Source: Oscillatoriales cyanobacterium
Lineage (GTDB): Bacteria; Cyanobacteriota; Cyanobacteriia; Cyanobacteriales; Microcoleaceae
Direction: 5' to 3'
Assembly (NCBI GenBank): GCA_004292955.1
Contig: RDXX01000021.1
Span: forward strand, 1 to 60,931
Length of the DNA: 60,931 bases
Shown here: positions 41,991 to 52,724 of the stretch, piece by piece
Numbering within the stretch: position 1 is the first letter of the stretch
Layout of the letters: every line of letters starts with the position of its first letter
Position numbers and translations under genes: made by a program
Notes under the pieces: generated by a model
Databases searched by the model: none
The model's input: the letters and a program-made list of their open reading frames with translations, nothing else
Told to the model about the DNA's origin: nothing

Positions 41991-42260
41991 GGACTTGCTT
42001 GTCAACCAACTTCAGCAATTGGCGTCTCTTGCTTCTCCTAAATTTTATGCTTGCTTTTCCCTGCAATTATTTTCCCAAATAACCCATACACCATAAAGAT
42101 TTGAAAGAGGCAGCTATAGCCTTTCTCAAAAAGATGAGGTACTCATGGGGATAGGCCTCCGTGGGTTCCGTGGCCTCCGTGGCCTCCGTGGGCATACCTC
42201 ACTTTTTTGATAACCGCTATATCTCTGCGGTGAACGCTACCTCCCCATTCCGAAATAAAT
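41991..42260. repeat. Non-coding stretch with a CCTCCGTGG tandem
   Basis: About four tandem copies of a 9-base unit CCTCCGTGG/TTCCGTGG at 42147-42192; otherwise no recognised feature. Confidence 0.7.
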
Positions 42261-43229
42261 TTAACAGCAACCGCCGCCGTTATAATGCCAAGTCGAATCA
42301 GTAATCAACACCTTATCCGGCATCAATCCCCCCAACTTCCCAGCCGTTTTATCGCACACCGCCGCCGGAACTCCTCGCTGCAAAACGTGACCTGCTCCGT
42401 CATCAAACAGCTCTTCAGACCCCGCATAAATCGCCGTCTTGCCCGTGAAAATGCAAGCGCCATCCGGGGGGATGTCCACTTTAAAGGACACTGTATCGAG
42501 GCTTTCTAACAACAGATCCGCATCCAATTTGTAATTGTGTTTGTCCAGCAGCCTGTAAGGACGGCGCGCCCGGACTTCCACTTGCCCAAAGCCCACGTCT
42601 ACAAGGTGTTGAACGTATTCTGCGTATGTCAGAGCACCCGACAAACACAAGGCTCGCAAGCGCTGATCGTCTTTCAAATGCTGCGGAATTGCGCGAGTTG
42701 CGATCGGATCGCTCATCAACAACCTGCCCCCTGGCTTCAACACCCGATAGGTCTCTTTTAATGCCTTAGCTAAATCCGCAGGTTCAAAGATATTAAACAA
42801 GCAATTTTGTGCGACAACATCAACAGAAGCATCCGGTACCGGCAACGCAAAAGCATCGCCTTCTATAATTTCCACAAAACTCTCGTCAAACCAATCATTT
42901 TCGTGGGCGGCAATTTGCAAGTTGCGTGCAGCCGCGTCTCGCATTGCTGCAACCGGATCGACGGCAATAACCGATCCATTGTGCCTAGAAAAATAAGCAA
43001 ATTGCAGTGCTTCCAATCCGCCGCCGACGCCGACATAAAGCACGACTGGATTTCCGACAAGTTCGGCGGCGTGAACGGTGGTGCCGCAGCCGTAGTTCAT
43101 TTCTTGCATTTGTTCGGGAATTTTTAATCCTGGCAGTTGCAAGGGGCTGCTTTGGACGCAGCACAGTCCGATTTGGGGGGTTTCGGCAACGTCGCTATAA
43201 AATTGGGCTGCTGTTTCTAAATATGTCAT
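42261..43229 (-). CDS. arsM: Arsenite methyltransferase ArsM, arsenosugar type
   Basis: 322 residues from ATG 43229 (MTYLETAAQFYSDVAETPQI); upstream in-frame starts add a tail without likeness. The N-terminal block GLCCVQSSPLQLPGLKIP and MNYGCGTTVHAAEL carry the As-binding Cys residues. SAM motif: VLYVGVGGGLEALQFA. LKPGGRLLMSDPIA is the usual core. The C-terminus ends in GGGCC, another arsenic-binding pair. It transfers methyl groups from SAM to As(III), the first step in arsenosugar formation or detoxification. No radical-SAM arsS or ars operon genes are next to it. Confidence 0.9.
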   Translation of the reverse strand: MTYLETAAQFYSDVAETPQIGLCCVQSSPLQLPGLKIPEQMQEMNYGCGTTVHAAELVGNPVVLYVGVGGGLEALQFAYFSRHNGSVIAVDPVAAMRDAAARNLQIAAHENDWFDESFVEIIEGDAFALPVPDASVDVVAQNCLFNIFEPADLAKALKETYRVLKPGGRLLMSDPIATRAIPQHLKDDQRLRALCLSGALTYAEYVQHLVDVGFGQVEVRARRPYRLLDKHNYKLDADLLLESLDTVSFKVDIPPDGACIFTGKTAIYAGSEELFDDGAGHVLQRGVPAAVCDKTAGKLGGLMPDKVLITDSTWHYNGGGCC

Positions 43230-43351
43230 GTTCGATTTCCCTGAGTTTTTTTTACCGCAGATGTAGGCGGATTTACGCTGATGCACGCAGATGAATTCTG
43301 AAATATTTTTTAGGTTTCAAATTCGACTTTTTCTTCGGATTTGGGTATGTT

Positions 43352-44956
43352 TTATGGTTTGGAAACTGTTGTTTCTGGAACTTCTAATTCGGCGCTTTGG
43401 GGATCGATAACTGACGGCGCTGGTGCTATTAGATTGGGAGATGCTTCTGGTATGGCAGGAGCGACTAATTTAGGCACAGGAGCTTTGTCTGTTATTTCTG
43501 GCAGGGCTGTCTGTACTGAAGGATCGGTAGGTTCGGTAACTTGATTCAAAAAGTTGCGGAACCGATTGTAGTATCCTTTGTATTCTTGTTTTTGTGTTTC
43601 GGGAGATGGTGTTGGTTTTGGCTCTATTATTTTAACGGGTACAACAACTTTGGGGGTTTCTAACTCTGGGGTTGCTGTTGGTTTTGGTTCTATGACTTGA
43701 AGTGGTTCCACAACTTTGGGGGTTTCTAGCTGTGGGGTTGCTGTCGGTGTCGGTGTCGGTTCTATGACTTGAACTGGTTCTACAAGTTTTGGTGCTTCGA
43801 GTTGGGGGGTTGCTGTTGGTGTCGGTTCTATTGTTTGAACGGGAGCAACTTTTGGCTCTAAGCTCGGCTCGGTAGCTGGGGTTTCTGGAACCGCTGGTGA
43901 GGGTTCGGCTACTGGTGTTTTTTCTAATGCAGGTGTCGGTGTCGGTTCGGGTGTTGGTTCGGGTGTCGGTTCGGGTGTTGGTTCGGGTGTTGGTTCGGGT
44001 GTTGGGGTTGGTACTTGGTAGGTACGATCGACTATACCGCGAGTTTCTGCTACTGTGATCTCGCCCCGCACTAATTTAGAAAAAGTATCTTGCCCCTGGG
44101 GTTGGTAATCTATCAGTCTGACTGTATTATTAAAGGCGTTTTTGACGGTATTTCCCTGTTCGTCGATTAATTCTAGCTGCACCCAGTTTTTCCCGGGTTT
44201 GAATCCTTTAAGATATATAGGTTGCAACTGGTCGATCGCGAAACTTTCCCCGTTCACTGTGGCTCGAATTTTCCAATCGAGTATGTCATCTTGGGAATTT
44301 GCTTGAGCCACTTGGTGCAAAGGCGCATTTGTCAAGTAAAAATCGAGCAGGATTGGTTCTGCCCCGTAGCTGCCTTGCGGGCTGTTGTACGTTAGTAGGG
44401 GCAATGTGCGATCGGGATTGTTGTCCTGTGTTTTGGTAAAAATGTGAAAGGTGGTTTGGGCCAAAGCACCTTCGTTTTTAAAGCTTTCTTCCCAAGGTCG
44501 AGCTGCGAACACCCGCAGGGTATGGGTTCCGGGTTCTAAGTTGGAGAGCGTTAAAGTTTGGTTGATGTCGTAAACTGCTGCATAAGGTTGGTTGTCTAAT
44601 AAAACTTGCAGGTGGGGCCCCAAACCCAAGTTTGCTTCTTTGAAAATGGGGAAGTCCTTGACTTGGAACTTAACAGACACATTTATATCCTGAAGCACTT
44701 CGTCAGGTTTTGGATTCAAAATACTTATTTGAGGCTGGTAAATTTCTAGAGCCTGACGCAGTTGTTGAATGGCTTCTGGGGGAGAAACCTCTGAGATTCT
44801 GTTTACCTCGGCGGTAGCTGAGCCGCTCTTGTTTCCTGATTTGGGCATGGAGGGATGGCCCGCGCCACAACTTGCTACACCCAAAATCAATACTGCTGCT
44901 GCAAACAATGCCAGCAGCCTGCCTGCAACCGTTCTCTGCCAATTGATGCCAATCAC
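43352..44956 (-). CDS. Cyanobacterial lipoprotein with Thr-Pro-Glu-Pro-rich tail
   Basis: 534 residues. A signal sequence (LLALFAAAVLILGVASCGAG) ends in a lipobox with Cys30, so it is probably anchored by lipid. Residues 80-310 are beta-rich with 'GTHTLRVFAARPWEESF' and 'KNWVQLELIDEQGNTV', like hypotheticals found throughout cyanobacteria. From about residue 320 there are tandem TPEP units and then three longer repeats (PKVVEPLQVIEPKPT type), suited to span the cell wall. Function unknown. Confidence 0.82.
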   Translation of the reverse strand: MIGINWQRTVAGRLLALFAAAVLILGVASCGAGHPSMPKSGNKSGSATAEVNRISEVSPPEAIQQLRQALEIYQPQISILNPKPDEVLQDINVSVKFQVKDFPIFKEANLGLGPHLQVLLDNQPYAAVYDINQTLTLSNLEPGTHTLRVFAARPWEESFKNEGALAQTTFHIFTKTQDNNPDRTLPLLTYNSPQGSYGAEPILLDFYLTNAPLHQVAQANSQDDILDWKIRATVNGESFAIDQLQPIYLKGFKPGKNWVQLELIDEQGNTVKNAFNNTVRLIDYQPQGQDTFSKLVRGEITVAETRGIVDRTYQVPTPTPEPTPEPTPEPTPEPTPEPTPTPALEKTPVAEPSPAVPETPATEPSLEPKVAPVQTIEPTPTATPQLEAPKLVEPVQVIEPTPTPTATPQLETPKVVEPLQVIEPKPTATPELETPKVVVPVKIIEPKPTPSPETQKQEYKGYYNRFRNFLNQVTEPTDPSVQTALPEITDKAPVPKLVAPAIPEASPNLIAPAPSVIDPQSAELEVPETTVSKP

Positions 44957-45595
44957 GCAACTATACTCCTAGAAGCCTTCTCATAGGGAACTATAGCCCA
45001 AAACTGAATTTAGTATTGCCGAATTGCCGATCGGCAATTGGGGGCCCCCCTGTGTCGCGGATTCAGGCTGTGCCGGCAACCAATCCGATCCCACTAATAA
45101 CTGCCCCAGCCATTTTCTTAAACATCTCTCTATAAATGAGTATTCCTCAATTGCTTTATCTTTGAGTTTTGTAAACTTAATGGCAATACCCCTTGACTTT
45201 TTTGAGGGACTGTGGAAATTAAAGGGGGTAATTGCATCAAGAATTGAGGCTTTTTTAAGTATTGTTAACAAGCGATTAATACTTCTCTAGCAGGCTTATA
45301 ATTCATAAAACTCCCTCAAAAGGAGCAGCCGCATCAAACCTGAATCAAGGAGGCGATCGGCAGCTCTGGCGAGAAGAGTTGGCAGTACCCAGGGACATTG
45401 TTAGCGACACTGGGGAACTGGCTTCTTTACAAAGAAGCAAAATGCTTGGGGAGACGATCGACCTGCGTGTAACTCTGGAAAGAGCGAAGTGCAAGCTGTT
45501 TCGGGGAACCGAGAATCCCCCGCCTAATTAAGCGTGGGGAGTGTCAGATACAGTATTCAGTTCTCGTTCCTTGTCTTATCGAGAGGAGAGTCTTC
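44957..45595. other. Upstream region of psaA, with an IS605 right-end-like relic
   Basis: 639 bases, no firm gene. A 20-residue hydrophobic frame (45063-45125, minus, MFKKMAGAVISGIGLVAGTA) has a weak ribosome site. From about 45326 to 45534 a plus-strand frame stays open without an ATG until late and ends in [10 protein letters not shown], like a tnpB tail. The psaA promoter and leader must lie in this region; AGGAGAG (45583-45589) is the ribosome site. Confidence 0.55.
45511..45547 (+). mobile_element. IS200/IS605-type right-end hairpin relic before psaA
   Basis: GAGAATCCCCCG...GCGTGGGGAGTGTCAG. The complete element end at 60083-60120 reads (minus) AGAATCCCCGTG...GCCGGGGAGTGTCAAA. Shared GAATCCCC and GGGGAGTGTCA with the same stem. 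Confidence 0.6.
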
Positions 45596-47890
45596 ATGAC
45601 CATTAGTCCTCCAGAGCGAGAGGTAAAAGTTAGAGTAGTAGTCGATAAAGATCCGGTTCCAACTTCCTTCGAGAAGTGGTCAAAACCAGGTCATTTCGAT
45701 CGCACTCTAGCTAAGGGGCCAAAAACCACCACTTGGATTTGGAACCTCCACGCTAACGCTCACGACTTCGACAGTCATACAAGTGATTTAGAAGACGTTT
45801 CGCGCAAAATCTTTAGCGCTCACTTCGGCCACTTGGCAGTAATTTTCGTATGGTTGAGCGGCGCATATTTCCACGGCGCTAAATTCTCCAACTACGAAGC
45901 TTGGCTGACAGATCCTACAGCCATCAAGCCCAGCGCTCAAGTGGTTTGGCCGATTTTTGGTCAAGAAATTTTAAATGCAGATGTAGGCGGCGGCTTTCAC
46001 GGGATTCAGATCACCTCTGGTTTGTTCCAACTGTGGCGCGCCAACGGCATCACTAACTCATACCAGCTATATTGCACTGCGATCGGCGCCTTGGTAATGG
46101 CAGCCCTGATGCTATTTGCCGGTTGGTTCCACTATCACGTCCGCGCTCCGAAACTGGAATGGTTTCAGAACGTAGAATCGATGATGAACCACCACTTGGC
46201 AGGTTTGCTAGGCTGCGGATGCTTGGGCTTTGCAGGACAACAAATTCACGTTGCTCTGCCGATCAACGCTTGCATGGACGCGATCGATGCAGGCTCACCG
46301 TTGACAGTAGGTGGCAAACTGATTAAAACAGTTGCCGATATCCCACTGCCACACGAGTGGCTTTTCAACTCAGCCTTGATGGCTGACATCTACCCCAGCT
46401 TTGCTCAAGGTTTAACGCCCTTCTTCACCCTCAACTGGGGCGCCTACAGCGACTTCCTGACTTTCAAAGGTGGTCTGAACCCCACCACAGGCGGTTTGTG
46501 GCTGAGCGATACAGCACACCATCACTTAGCGTTGGCAGTGTTGTTCATCATCGCCGGACACTTCTACCGTACTAACTGGGGCATTGGCCACAGCTTCAAA
46601 GAAGTTTTGGAAGCTCACAAAGGCCCCTTCACTGGCGAAGGCCACAAGGGGATGTACGAAATCTTCACGCAGTCTTGGCACGCCCAACTGTCGTGGAACT
46701 TGGCCTGGATGGGCTCTATCAGCATCCTCGTGGCTCACCATATGTACGCGATGCCTCCGTATCCGTACATCGCGACTGACTACCCAACTCAGCTATCCCT
46801 GTTCACCCACCACATGTGGATTGGCGGATTCCTGATTGTTGGAGCAGCAGCTCACGCAGCAATTTTCATGGTGCGGGATTACAATCCGGCTCAGCACGTT
46901 AATAACTTGCTCGACCGCGTACTCCGCCATAGAGATGCAATCATCTCTCACCTTAACTGGGTTTGCATATTCTTAGGCTTCCACAGCTTCGGTTTGTACG
47001 TTCACAACGATACAATGCGAGCTTTCGGTCGTCCTCAAGATTTGTTCTCAGATACCGGTATCCAATTGCGTCCGATATTTGCCCAATGGGTACAAAATAT
47101 CCACGCTTTGGCACCAGGTAACACAGCGCCTAATGCTATGGAAATCGTCAGCCACGCTTTTGGCGGCGGTGCAGTAGCAGTCGGTGGCAAAATAGCGATG
47201 ATGCCGATCGAGTTGGGTACGGCGGATTTCATGATCCACCACATCCACGCTTTCACCATTCACGTTACAGTTCTGATTCTTTTGAAAGGCGTGTTGTTCG
47301 CACGCAGTTCTCGCTTGGTTCCTGACAAAGGCAGCTTAGGCTTCCGGTTCCCTTGCGACGGCCCAGGCCGTGGCGGTACCTGCCAAGTTTCTGGTTGGGA
47401 TCACGTGTTCCTCGGCTTGTTCTGGATGTACAACTGCATCTCGATCGTGATTTTCCACTTTAGCTGGAAAATGCAGTCGGACGTGTGGGGAACAGTATCG
47501 CCAGACGGCACAATTTCTCACATCACCGGCGGCAACTTCGCACAAAGTGCGATCACGATTAACGGCTGGCTGCGGGACTTCTTGTGGGCGCAAGCTTCTC
47601 AAGTAATTCAGTCCTACGGTTCGGCACTGTCGGCCTACGGTCTGATGTTCCTAGCTGGACACTTCGTGTTCGCCTTCAGCTTGATGTTCCTGTTCAGCGG
47701 CCGCGGCTACTGGCAAGAACTGATTGAGTCCATTGTTTGGGCTCACAACAAGCTCAAGGTAGCTCCTTCCATTCAGCCTCGCGCTCTGAGCATTACTCAA
47801 GGTCGGGCTGTGGGCGTAGCTCACTACCTCCTAGGAGGAATTGTCACTACGTGGGCATTTTTCCTAGCGCGAATCATCTCGGTAGGGTAA
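45596..47890 (+). CDS. psaA: Photosystem I P700 chlorophyll a apoprotein A1
   Basis: 764 residues; begins [20 protein letters not shown] as cyanobacterial PsaA does. Eleven membrane helices with many His ligands for chlorophyll. The FX cluster loop is [20 protein letters not shown] with the two Cys residues at about 587 and 596. The helix XI phylloquinone/P700 part is [18 protein letters not shown]. PsaA forms the reaction-centre heterodimer with PsaB in the thylakoid. AGGAGAG stands before the start. psaB follows after 108 bases, the normal operon order. Confidence 0.99.
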   Translation: MTISPPEREVKVRVVVDKDPVPTSFEKWSKPGHFDRTLAKGPKTTTWIWNLHANAHDFDSHTSDLEDVSRKIFSAHFGHLAVIFVWLSGAYFHGAKFSNYEAWLTDPTAIKPSAQVVWPIFGQEILNADVGGGFHGIQITSGLFQLWRANGITNSYQLYCTAIGALVMAALMLFAGWFHYHVRAPKLEWFQNVESMMNHHLAGLLGCGCLGFAGQQIHVALPINACMDAIDAGSPLTVGGKLIKTVADIPLPHEWLFNSALMADIYPSFAQGLTPFFTLNWGAYSDFLTFKGGLNPTTGGLWLSDTAHHHLALAVLFIIAGHFYRTNWGIGHSFKEVLEAHKGPFTGEGHKGMYEIFTQSWHAQLSWNLAWMGSISILVAHHMYAMPPYPYIATDYPTQLSLFTHHMWIGGFLIVGAAAHAAIFMVRDYNPAQHVNNLLDRVLRHRDAIISHLNWVCIFLGFHSFGLYVHNDTMRAFGRPQDLFSDTGIQLRPIFAQWVQNIHALAPGNTAPNAMEIVSHAFGGGAVAVGGKIAMMPIELGTADFMIHHIHAFTIHVTVLILLKGVLFARSSRLVPDKGSLGFRFPCDGPGRGGTCQVSGWDHVFLGLFWMYNCISIVIFHFSWKMQSDVWGTVSPDGTISHITGGNFAQSAITINGWLRDFLWAQASQVIQSYGSALSAYGLMFLAGHFVFAFSLMFLFSGRGYWQELIESIVWAHNKLKVAPSIQPRALSITQGRAVGVAHYLLGGIVTTWAFFLARIISVG

Positions 47891-47998
47891 ACTACCTTTA
47901 GGTTTTGGATTCAGGATTTGGGAGCAATCTCAAACCCAGAATCCAAACCTCGGAACCGAACCTCTTCAACGTTCAGGATTCAGGATTAATCAAGGCTT

Positions 47999-50227
47999 AT
48001 GGCAACGAAATTTCCAAAATTTAGCCAAGACCTTGCCCAAGACCCGACCACACGGCGGATCTGGTACGGGATTGCCACAGCGCACGACTTTGAAAGCCAC
48101 GATGGCATGACCGAAGAAAATCTTTACCAAAAGATTTTTGCTTCTCACTTCGGCCACCTAGCAATCATTTTCTTGTGGACTTCGGGCAGCCTGTTCCACG
48201 TAGCATGGCAAGGTAACTTTGAACAGTGGATTAAAGACCCTCTAAACGTCCGCCCGATCGCTCACGCGATTTGGGACCCTCAATTCGGTGCTCCAGCAGT
48301 AGAAGCTTTCACTCAAGCGGGCGCTTCTAACCCAGTGGACATCTCCTACTCTGGTGTTTACCACTGGTGGTACACCCAAGGGGTTCGGACAAATGGCGAC
48401 TTGTATCAAGGAGCTATCTTCTTGCTACTGTTGGCTTCTGTCATGCTGTTCGCAGGTTGGTTGCACCTCCAGCCGAAGTACCGCCCGAGCTTGTCTTGGT
48501 TCAAGAATGCTGAATCTCGCCTCAACCACCACTTGGCTGGTTTGTTCGGTGTCAGCTCTTTGGCCTGGACTGGTCACATGGTTCACGTTGCTATCCCCGA
48601 ATCTCGCGGACAGCACGTAGGTTGGGAAAACTTCTTGTCTACCCCTCCTCACCCGGCTGGTTTGGCTCCGTTCTTCACTGGTAATTGGGGCGTATACGCC
48701 GAGAACCCAGATGCAGCAAGCCACGTATTCGGTACTGCCGAAGGCGCTGGAACTGCAATTCTGACTTTCTTGGGCGGCTTCCACCCTCAAACAGAATCCC
48801 TGTGGCTCACAGACATTGCTCATCACCATTTGGCGATCGCAGTTCTGTTTATCGTTGCCGGTCATATGTACCGGACTAACTTCGGTATCGGTCACAGCAT
48901 CAAAGAGATGTTGGATTCAAAAGCTGGTTTGGTAGGCGGTAAGAGTGAAGGTCAGTTCAACCTGCCTCACCAAGGCCTTTACGAAACCTACAACAACTCG
49001 CTGCACTTCCAACTGGCATTTCACCTCGCTGCTTTAGGTGTAATCACCTCCTTGGTCGCTCAGCATATGTACGCGATGCCTCCTTACGCTTTCATAGCGC
49101 AGGATCATACGACAATGGCTGCGTTGTACACGCACCACCAGTACATTGCTGGTTTCATCATGGTCGGTGCTTTCGCCCACGGAGCTATCTTCTTGGTGCG
49201 GGACTACGATCCTGAAGCTAATAAAGGCAACGTGCTCGATCGCGTGTTGCAGCACAAAGAAGCGATTATCTCTCACTTGAGCTGGGTGTCGCTGTTCTTG
49301 GGCTTCCACACTCTCGGCTTGTATGTTCACAACGACGTTGTAGTCGCTTTCGGAACTCCTGAAAAGCAAATCTTGATTGAACCAGTGTTCGCACAGTTCA
49401 TCCAAGCTGCTCACGGGAAGGCTCTGTACGGCATGGACGTGCTACTTTCTAACCCAGACAGCATTGCGGCGACTGCTTGGCCAAACTACGGCAACGTATG
49501 GCTCCCAGGCTGGTTGGAAGGAATCAACAGTAGTACAAATTCTCTGTTCTTGGCGATCGGACCTGGCGATTTCTTGGTTCACCATGCGATCGCACTTGGC
49601 TTGCACACCACCACCTTGATTTTGGTCAAGGGCGCTCTGGATGCACGCGGTTCTAAGCTGATGCCGGACAAAAAAGACTTCGGTTATGCTTTCCCTTGCG
49701 ACGGCCCCGGCCGTGGCGGTACCTGCGATGTCTCTGCTTGGGACGCGATGTACTTGTCTGTCTTCTGGATGTTGAACACCCTAGCTTGGGTAACGTTCTA
49801 CTGGCACTGGAAGCACCTAGGCATCTGGCAAGGTAACGTCGCTCAGTTCAATGAGTCTTCTACCTACCTGATGGGCTGGTTCCGCGATTACCTCTGGCTG
49901 TATTCTTCTCAGTTGATCAACGGTTACAACCCGTATGGTACTAACAACCTGTCAGTCTGGGCCTGGATATTCTTATTCGGACACCTAGTTTGGGCAACTG
50001 GTTTCATGTTCCTGATCTCTTGGAGAGGTTACTGGCAAGAGTTGATCGAAACCTTGGTTTGGGCTCACGAGCGCACTCCTTTGGCCAACTTGGTTCGCTG
50101 GAAAGACAAGCCTGTTGCTTTGTCGATCGTCCAAGGTCGTTTGGTTGGCTTAGTTCACTTTACTGTGGGCAACGTCTTCACTTACGCAGCCTTTGTAATT
50201 GCCTCGACGGCCGGGAAATTCGGATAA
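47999..50227 (+). CDS. psaB: Photosystem I P700 chlorophyll a apoprotein A2
   Basis: 742 residues; begins [22 protein letters not shown] loop [20 protein letters not shown] gives the other two Cys ligands. C-terminal [20 protein letters not shown] is the P700/phylloquinone region. Partner of PsaA. The spacer to psaA has a short repeat of TTCAGGATT/GGATTCAGGATTT and no terminator, so co-transcription is expected. Confidence 0.99.
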   Translation: MATKFPKFSQDLAQDPTTRRIWYGIATAHDFESHDGMTEENLYQKIFASHFGHLAIIFLWTSGSLFHVAWQGNFEQWIKDPLNVRPIAHAIWDPQFGAPAVEAFTQAGASNPVDISYSGVYHWWYTQGVRTNGDLYQGAIFLLLLASVMLFAGWLHLQPKYRPSLSWFKNAESRLNHHLAGLFGVSSLAWTGHMVHVAIPESRGQHVGWENFLSTPPHPAGLAPFFTGNWGVYAENPDAASHVFGTAEGAGTAILTFLGGFHPQTESLWLTDIAHHHLAIAVLFIVAGHMYRTNFGIGHSIKEMLDSKAGLVGGKSEGQFNLPHQGLYETYNNSLHFQLAFHLAALGVITSLVAQHMYAMPPYAFIAQDHTTMAALYTHHQYIAGFIMVGAFAHGAIFLVRDYDPEANKGNVLDRVLQHKEAIISHLSWVSLFLGFHTLGLYVHNDVVVAFGTPEKQILIEPVFAQFIQAAHGKALYGMDVLLSNPDSIAATAWPNYGNVWLPGWLEGINSSTNSLFLAIGPGDFLVHHAIALGLHTTTLILVKGALDARGSKLMPDKKDFGYAFPCDGPGRGGTCDVSAWDAMYLSVFWMLNTLAWVTFYWHWKHLGIWQGNVAQFNESSTYLMGWFRDYLWLYSSQLINGYNPYGTNNLSVWAWIFLFGHLVWATGFMFLISWRGYWQELIETLVWAHERTPLANLVRWKDKPVALSIVQGRLVGLVHFTVGNVFTYAAFVIASTAGKFG

Positions 50228-50259
50228 CTCTGAACTCTGGTTTCTAGGTAATTAAATTA

Positions 50260-50289
50260 AATCCCCTGCCTTCGGGCGGGGGATTTTTT
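50260..50289 (+). terminator. Terminator of psaAB
   Basis: AATCCCCTGCC - TTCG - GGCGGGGGATTTTTT, one mismatch, UUCG loop. Confidence 0.9.
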
Positions 50290-50355
50290 GAATTTTATTG
50301 TGGAATTTTGTACAATAGAAGCAGACAAAATTGTGTTAAAAGTTATAAAATTTTT

Positions 50356-50862
50356 ATGGAATCATTGAATTTAATCGTCATTAACCTCGTCTTATGGGCT
50401 TTCCCCTCTGATCCTAAAGTTGCTGTGGGTGAACTCACCGAAAGCCAAAACCTTACAATAAGTCGGTTGCGTCAAAGGATTACCGATAAGTTAAAAGAAA
50501 ACCCAAAAGCAGGAAGTGCTATATTTGCTGCTGAACATGGTTCAAAATCTGATTTGCAGCAAGTTGCTGTGTATTTACAAGTGGCAATGTATGAAGATGC
50601 AGAATTTGCAGCCGAAATGAAAGCGATTTGTCAAGAATTAGGGACTATTTCAGATGATAAAACGGAGAACAGACAAAAACTTATTCAGACCATTGGAAAT
50701 CAGATGATTGTTGGGGCATCAGGCGGTGCTTTAATCGGAAATATGGTGGTTGGAATACCTGGTGCTGTACCCGGTGCTGTAGCTGGTGCTGCCCTTGGAT
50801 TGTGGTACGGGAGAAATTCTCGATCGTCCGATAGGACAGAAGATAGTAGGGATGTTAAATGA
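50356..50862 (+). CDS. Unknown protein with glycine-zipper C-terminal segment
   Basis: 168 residues from ATG 50356; a TTG at 50308 is in frame but has no site. The body is helical and polar. The C-terminal 45 residues form a Gly/Ala-rich hydrophobic hairpin (GASGGALIGNMVVGIPGAVP, GAVAGAALGLWYG), the pattern of glycine-zipper membrane-inserting proteins. The stop overlaps the start of the next gene (ATGA), so the two are co-translated. Could be an effector in a small defence or stress unit; this is inference only. Confidence 0.72.
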   Translation: MESLNLIVINLVLWAFPSDPKVAVGELTESQNLTISRLRQRITDKLKENPKAGSAIFAAEHGSKSDLQQVAVYLQVAMYEDAEFAAEMKAICQELGTISDDKTENRQKLIQTIGNQMIVGASGGALIGNMVVGIPGAVPGAVAGAALGLWYGRNSRSSDRTEDSRDVK

Positions 50863-51152
50863 GTCAGAACCAAATTTTAGTCTCTAGCTGGGCTTGTTTA
50901 ACATTTGTGACCATAGTTTTAGGTATCAGTTCGTTATATGTTCGCCGTAGACCTATTGTTTTCAAGTTGGCAGACTTTATGAATTTAGCTTTGGCTACAA
51001 CAGCGATTATATCAAGTTGTAGCTTGATATACCGAGCCATTACTTTGAAAGAATTGGAAACCCTTTTAGGTTTTGATATTGTGACATTATACTTGGGAGC
51101 GATCGCTGTAATTTGGTTGTCAACACAGCAGATATGGCAAATCTTTAGATAA
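50859..51152 (+). CDS. Small membrane protein, three helices
   Basis: 97 residues. Membrane segments near 9-24 (SWACLTFVTIVLGISSLY), 39-58 (FMNLALATTAIISSCSLIYR) and 75-91 (FDIVTLYLGAIAVIWLST), with a basic RRRP loop after the first. Overlaps the preceding gene by 4 bases. No family recognised. The pair with the glycine-zipper protein looks like one functional unit. Confidence 0.72.
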   Translation: MSQNQILVSSWACLTFVTIVLGISSLYVRRRPIVFKLADFMNLALATTAIISSCSLIYRAITLKELETLLGFDIVTLYLGAIAVIWLSTQQIWQIFR

Positions 51153-51266
51153 TTTTCTTCTGCTACGCCGAATTCAGTAGGTCAAACTATTGAGCAAGCA
51201 GAAGCTGACGCCGATGCGATCGAAGCCACTATCCAGGAAGCGAAAAGAGATTTTAACCTGCCATGA
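51153..51266 (+). pseudogene. Gene remnant without start codon
   Basis: The frame continues open past the previous stop and reads VGQTIEQAEADADAIEATIQ then EAKRDFNLP, ending in TGA that overlaps the next ATG (ATGA). No start codon lies between. It looks like the 3' end of a gene once upstream of the 68-residue protein. Confidence 0.4.
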
Positions 51267-51469
51267 GTGAAACACCCAAACTCCCCGATCCAGAGAAAGT
51301 TAAGCAAACTGTTGCTATGCTTCGGGACAGCAACCGAATGCTGGAAGCTTGGACTCAAACACTAGATGAACTAATTGCAATGGTTGAAGCTGATATTCGC
51401 AACAGTCCGATTAATGTTTATCGGCGGGAGAATGCGAAGCGGTTGGCTGAGTCTGTCAAGCAGGAATAA
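51263..51469 (+). CDS. Unknown 68-residue protein
   Basis: Helical, charged: KLPDPEKVKQTVAMLRDSNR then MLEAWTQTLDELIAMVEADI. ATG overlaps the stop of a frame remnant (ATGA), so it was once the second gene of a pair, as in antitoxin/toxin-like or phage-type units. No function assigned. Confidence 0.6.
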   Translation: MSETPKLPDPEKVKQTVAMLRDSNRMLEAWTQTLDELIAMVEADIRNSPINVYRRENAKRLAESVKQE

Positions 51470-51526
51470 AAGTACGATCGCATTCTCTATCTTTAACATG
51501 AGGATTTAGGTAGTTCACATAGTCAT

Positions 51527-52450
51527 ATGCACCCTGAGACAGAGGAACTAATCAACAAGTTCAAAAACTATGCGAAAAGTTTGAACCCATTTTGGTGGGA
51601 TACAGAGCGTAGAGGAAGCCTAAATGCCTGGAATCTTTTAGTCTCAGAAGGCTTTGTTCAGCTTGCAGACTTAGATCGAGCGATTACAGCGTGGAAAGGG
51701 ATCGAGCGACGTGGATTGCCCATTGACCCCAAGGAATATCCTGGCTATGAATACGCACCACCTCGACGAAAACGTAAAGATAAATCCTGGAATCCATATT
51801 TACAATCACAGCATTTCCAGTATTACAATGCTTTAGCATACTTCTTAAAAAATAGTTTGCAGAATCTTAAAGTTTACAGTTTGAGGAGTATTCAAAGTAG
51901 CCTCAACTATCGTCGGGGGTCGGGCCAATTTAAGATTTATATAATTGTTGGTCAAACTCCAGATTCGGACTGGATTTGTCTTGCTCCTACCGTTCCGGAT
52001 CAAGTTTGGAATCGATACGAGTTATCATATCATCCAGCTTTCGCATCACTAACTTCCTGTGACTCACCAAGCTTGGTAACACAAGATTTACATGATAAAA
52101 TTTGCAAAATTATTGCCAAATTTAAACCTATTCAAGTAACTGGTTACTACAACGAATACAGCCACCATCATCAGATTTTTTGTACAGCAGCTTCTGAGGA
52201 AGCTACAGCAATTGAAAAAGCTCTGAAGGTAGGCAAGTTTTTGGATGATGACATTTACTATTTCAATATAAATTATCTTGACTTTTCTGAGGAGGAACCT
52301 ACTAATCAGTTAGTGCATGAATACCTGCAAGACCAAAAACAATATATGTTTTGCTTCTGGGATGTAGGATGCGGATACAAGTTTGGCTGTACCGCACGCG
52401 GTGATTGGATTGGCTTGAAATATTTGAGCTTAATGGACTACAATCCTTGA
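51527..52450 (+). CDS. Unknown 307-residue protein
   Basis: No signal or membrane segment. Aromatic-rich: SLNPFWWDTERRGSLNAWNL, then a basic stretch (PPRRKRKDKSW), then a mixed alpha/beta half (FKIYIIVGQTPDSDWICLAP; YYFNINYLDFSEEEPTNQLV) that ends VGCGYKFGCTARGDWIGLKY. The second half recalls small binding domains such as nuclease inhibitors, but too weakly to claim. Monocistronic. Confidence 0.65.
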   Translation: MHPETEELINKFKNYAKSLNPFWWDTERRGSLNAWNLLVSEGFVQLADLDRAITAWKGIERRGLPIDPKEYPGYEYAPPRRKRKDKSWNPYLQSQHFQYYNALAYFLKNSLQNLKVYSLRSIQSSLNYRRGSGQFKIYIIVGQTPDSDWICLAPTVPDQVWNRYELSYHPAFASLTSCDSPSLVTQDLHDKICKIIAKFKPIQVTGYYNEYSHHHQIFCTAASEEATAIEKALKVGKFLDDDIYYFNINYLDFSEEEPTNQLVHEYLQDQKQYMFCFWDVGCGYKFGCTARGDWIGLKYLSLMDYNP

Positions 52451-52529
52451 CAGCGGCACAACTATTCTGTAGGAGCGGACTGAATCGCATTCCCCTCTTT
52501 TCACCAAAAGCCCGATCGCCCTCAACCCC

Positions 52530-52724
52530 TCAAATCTCTCCATTTACCTGCATTTGATGCACCTTGTCCGCCAACTCTTGCAGGCGCTTTTCGTCCAACT
52601 CGTCGATCGCCAGCATCCCGACATATATAATTTCCTTCAGCGTTAGTCGGGTTGCTAGCGCCTTTTTCTGCACTATATCCTTGATGATGGGGCTGACTCC
52701 GATCGCGGTACTGGCTCTAGTCAC
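52530..52724 (-). CDS. Unknown 64-residue protein, possibly antitoxin-like
   Basis: Starts with GTG at 52724; no clear ribosome site. Helical: RLTLKEIIYVGMLAIDELDE then KRLQELADKVHQMQVNGEI. Lies beside two HTH genes on the same strand. Short and without relatives recognised, so it could be spurious. Confidence 0.4.
   Translation of the reverse strand: MTRASTAIGVSPIIKDIVQKKALATRLTLKEIIYVGMLAIDELDEKRLQELADKVHQMQVNGEI

Noticed and set aside
44981..45271. 96-codon minus-strand and 88-codon plus-strand frames before psaA
   Set aside because: They overlap each other, lack clear ribosome sites and family likeness; the region looks like decayed sequence plus an IS relic.
48425..48895. 156-codon minus-strand frame inside psaB
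   Set aside because: Antisense shadow of a highly conserved gene with strong codon bias.
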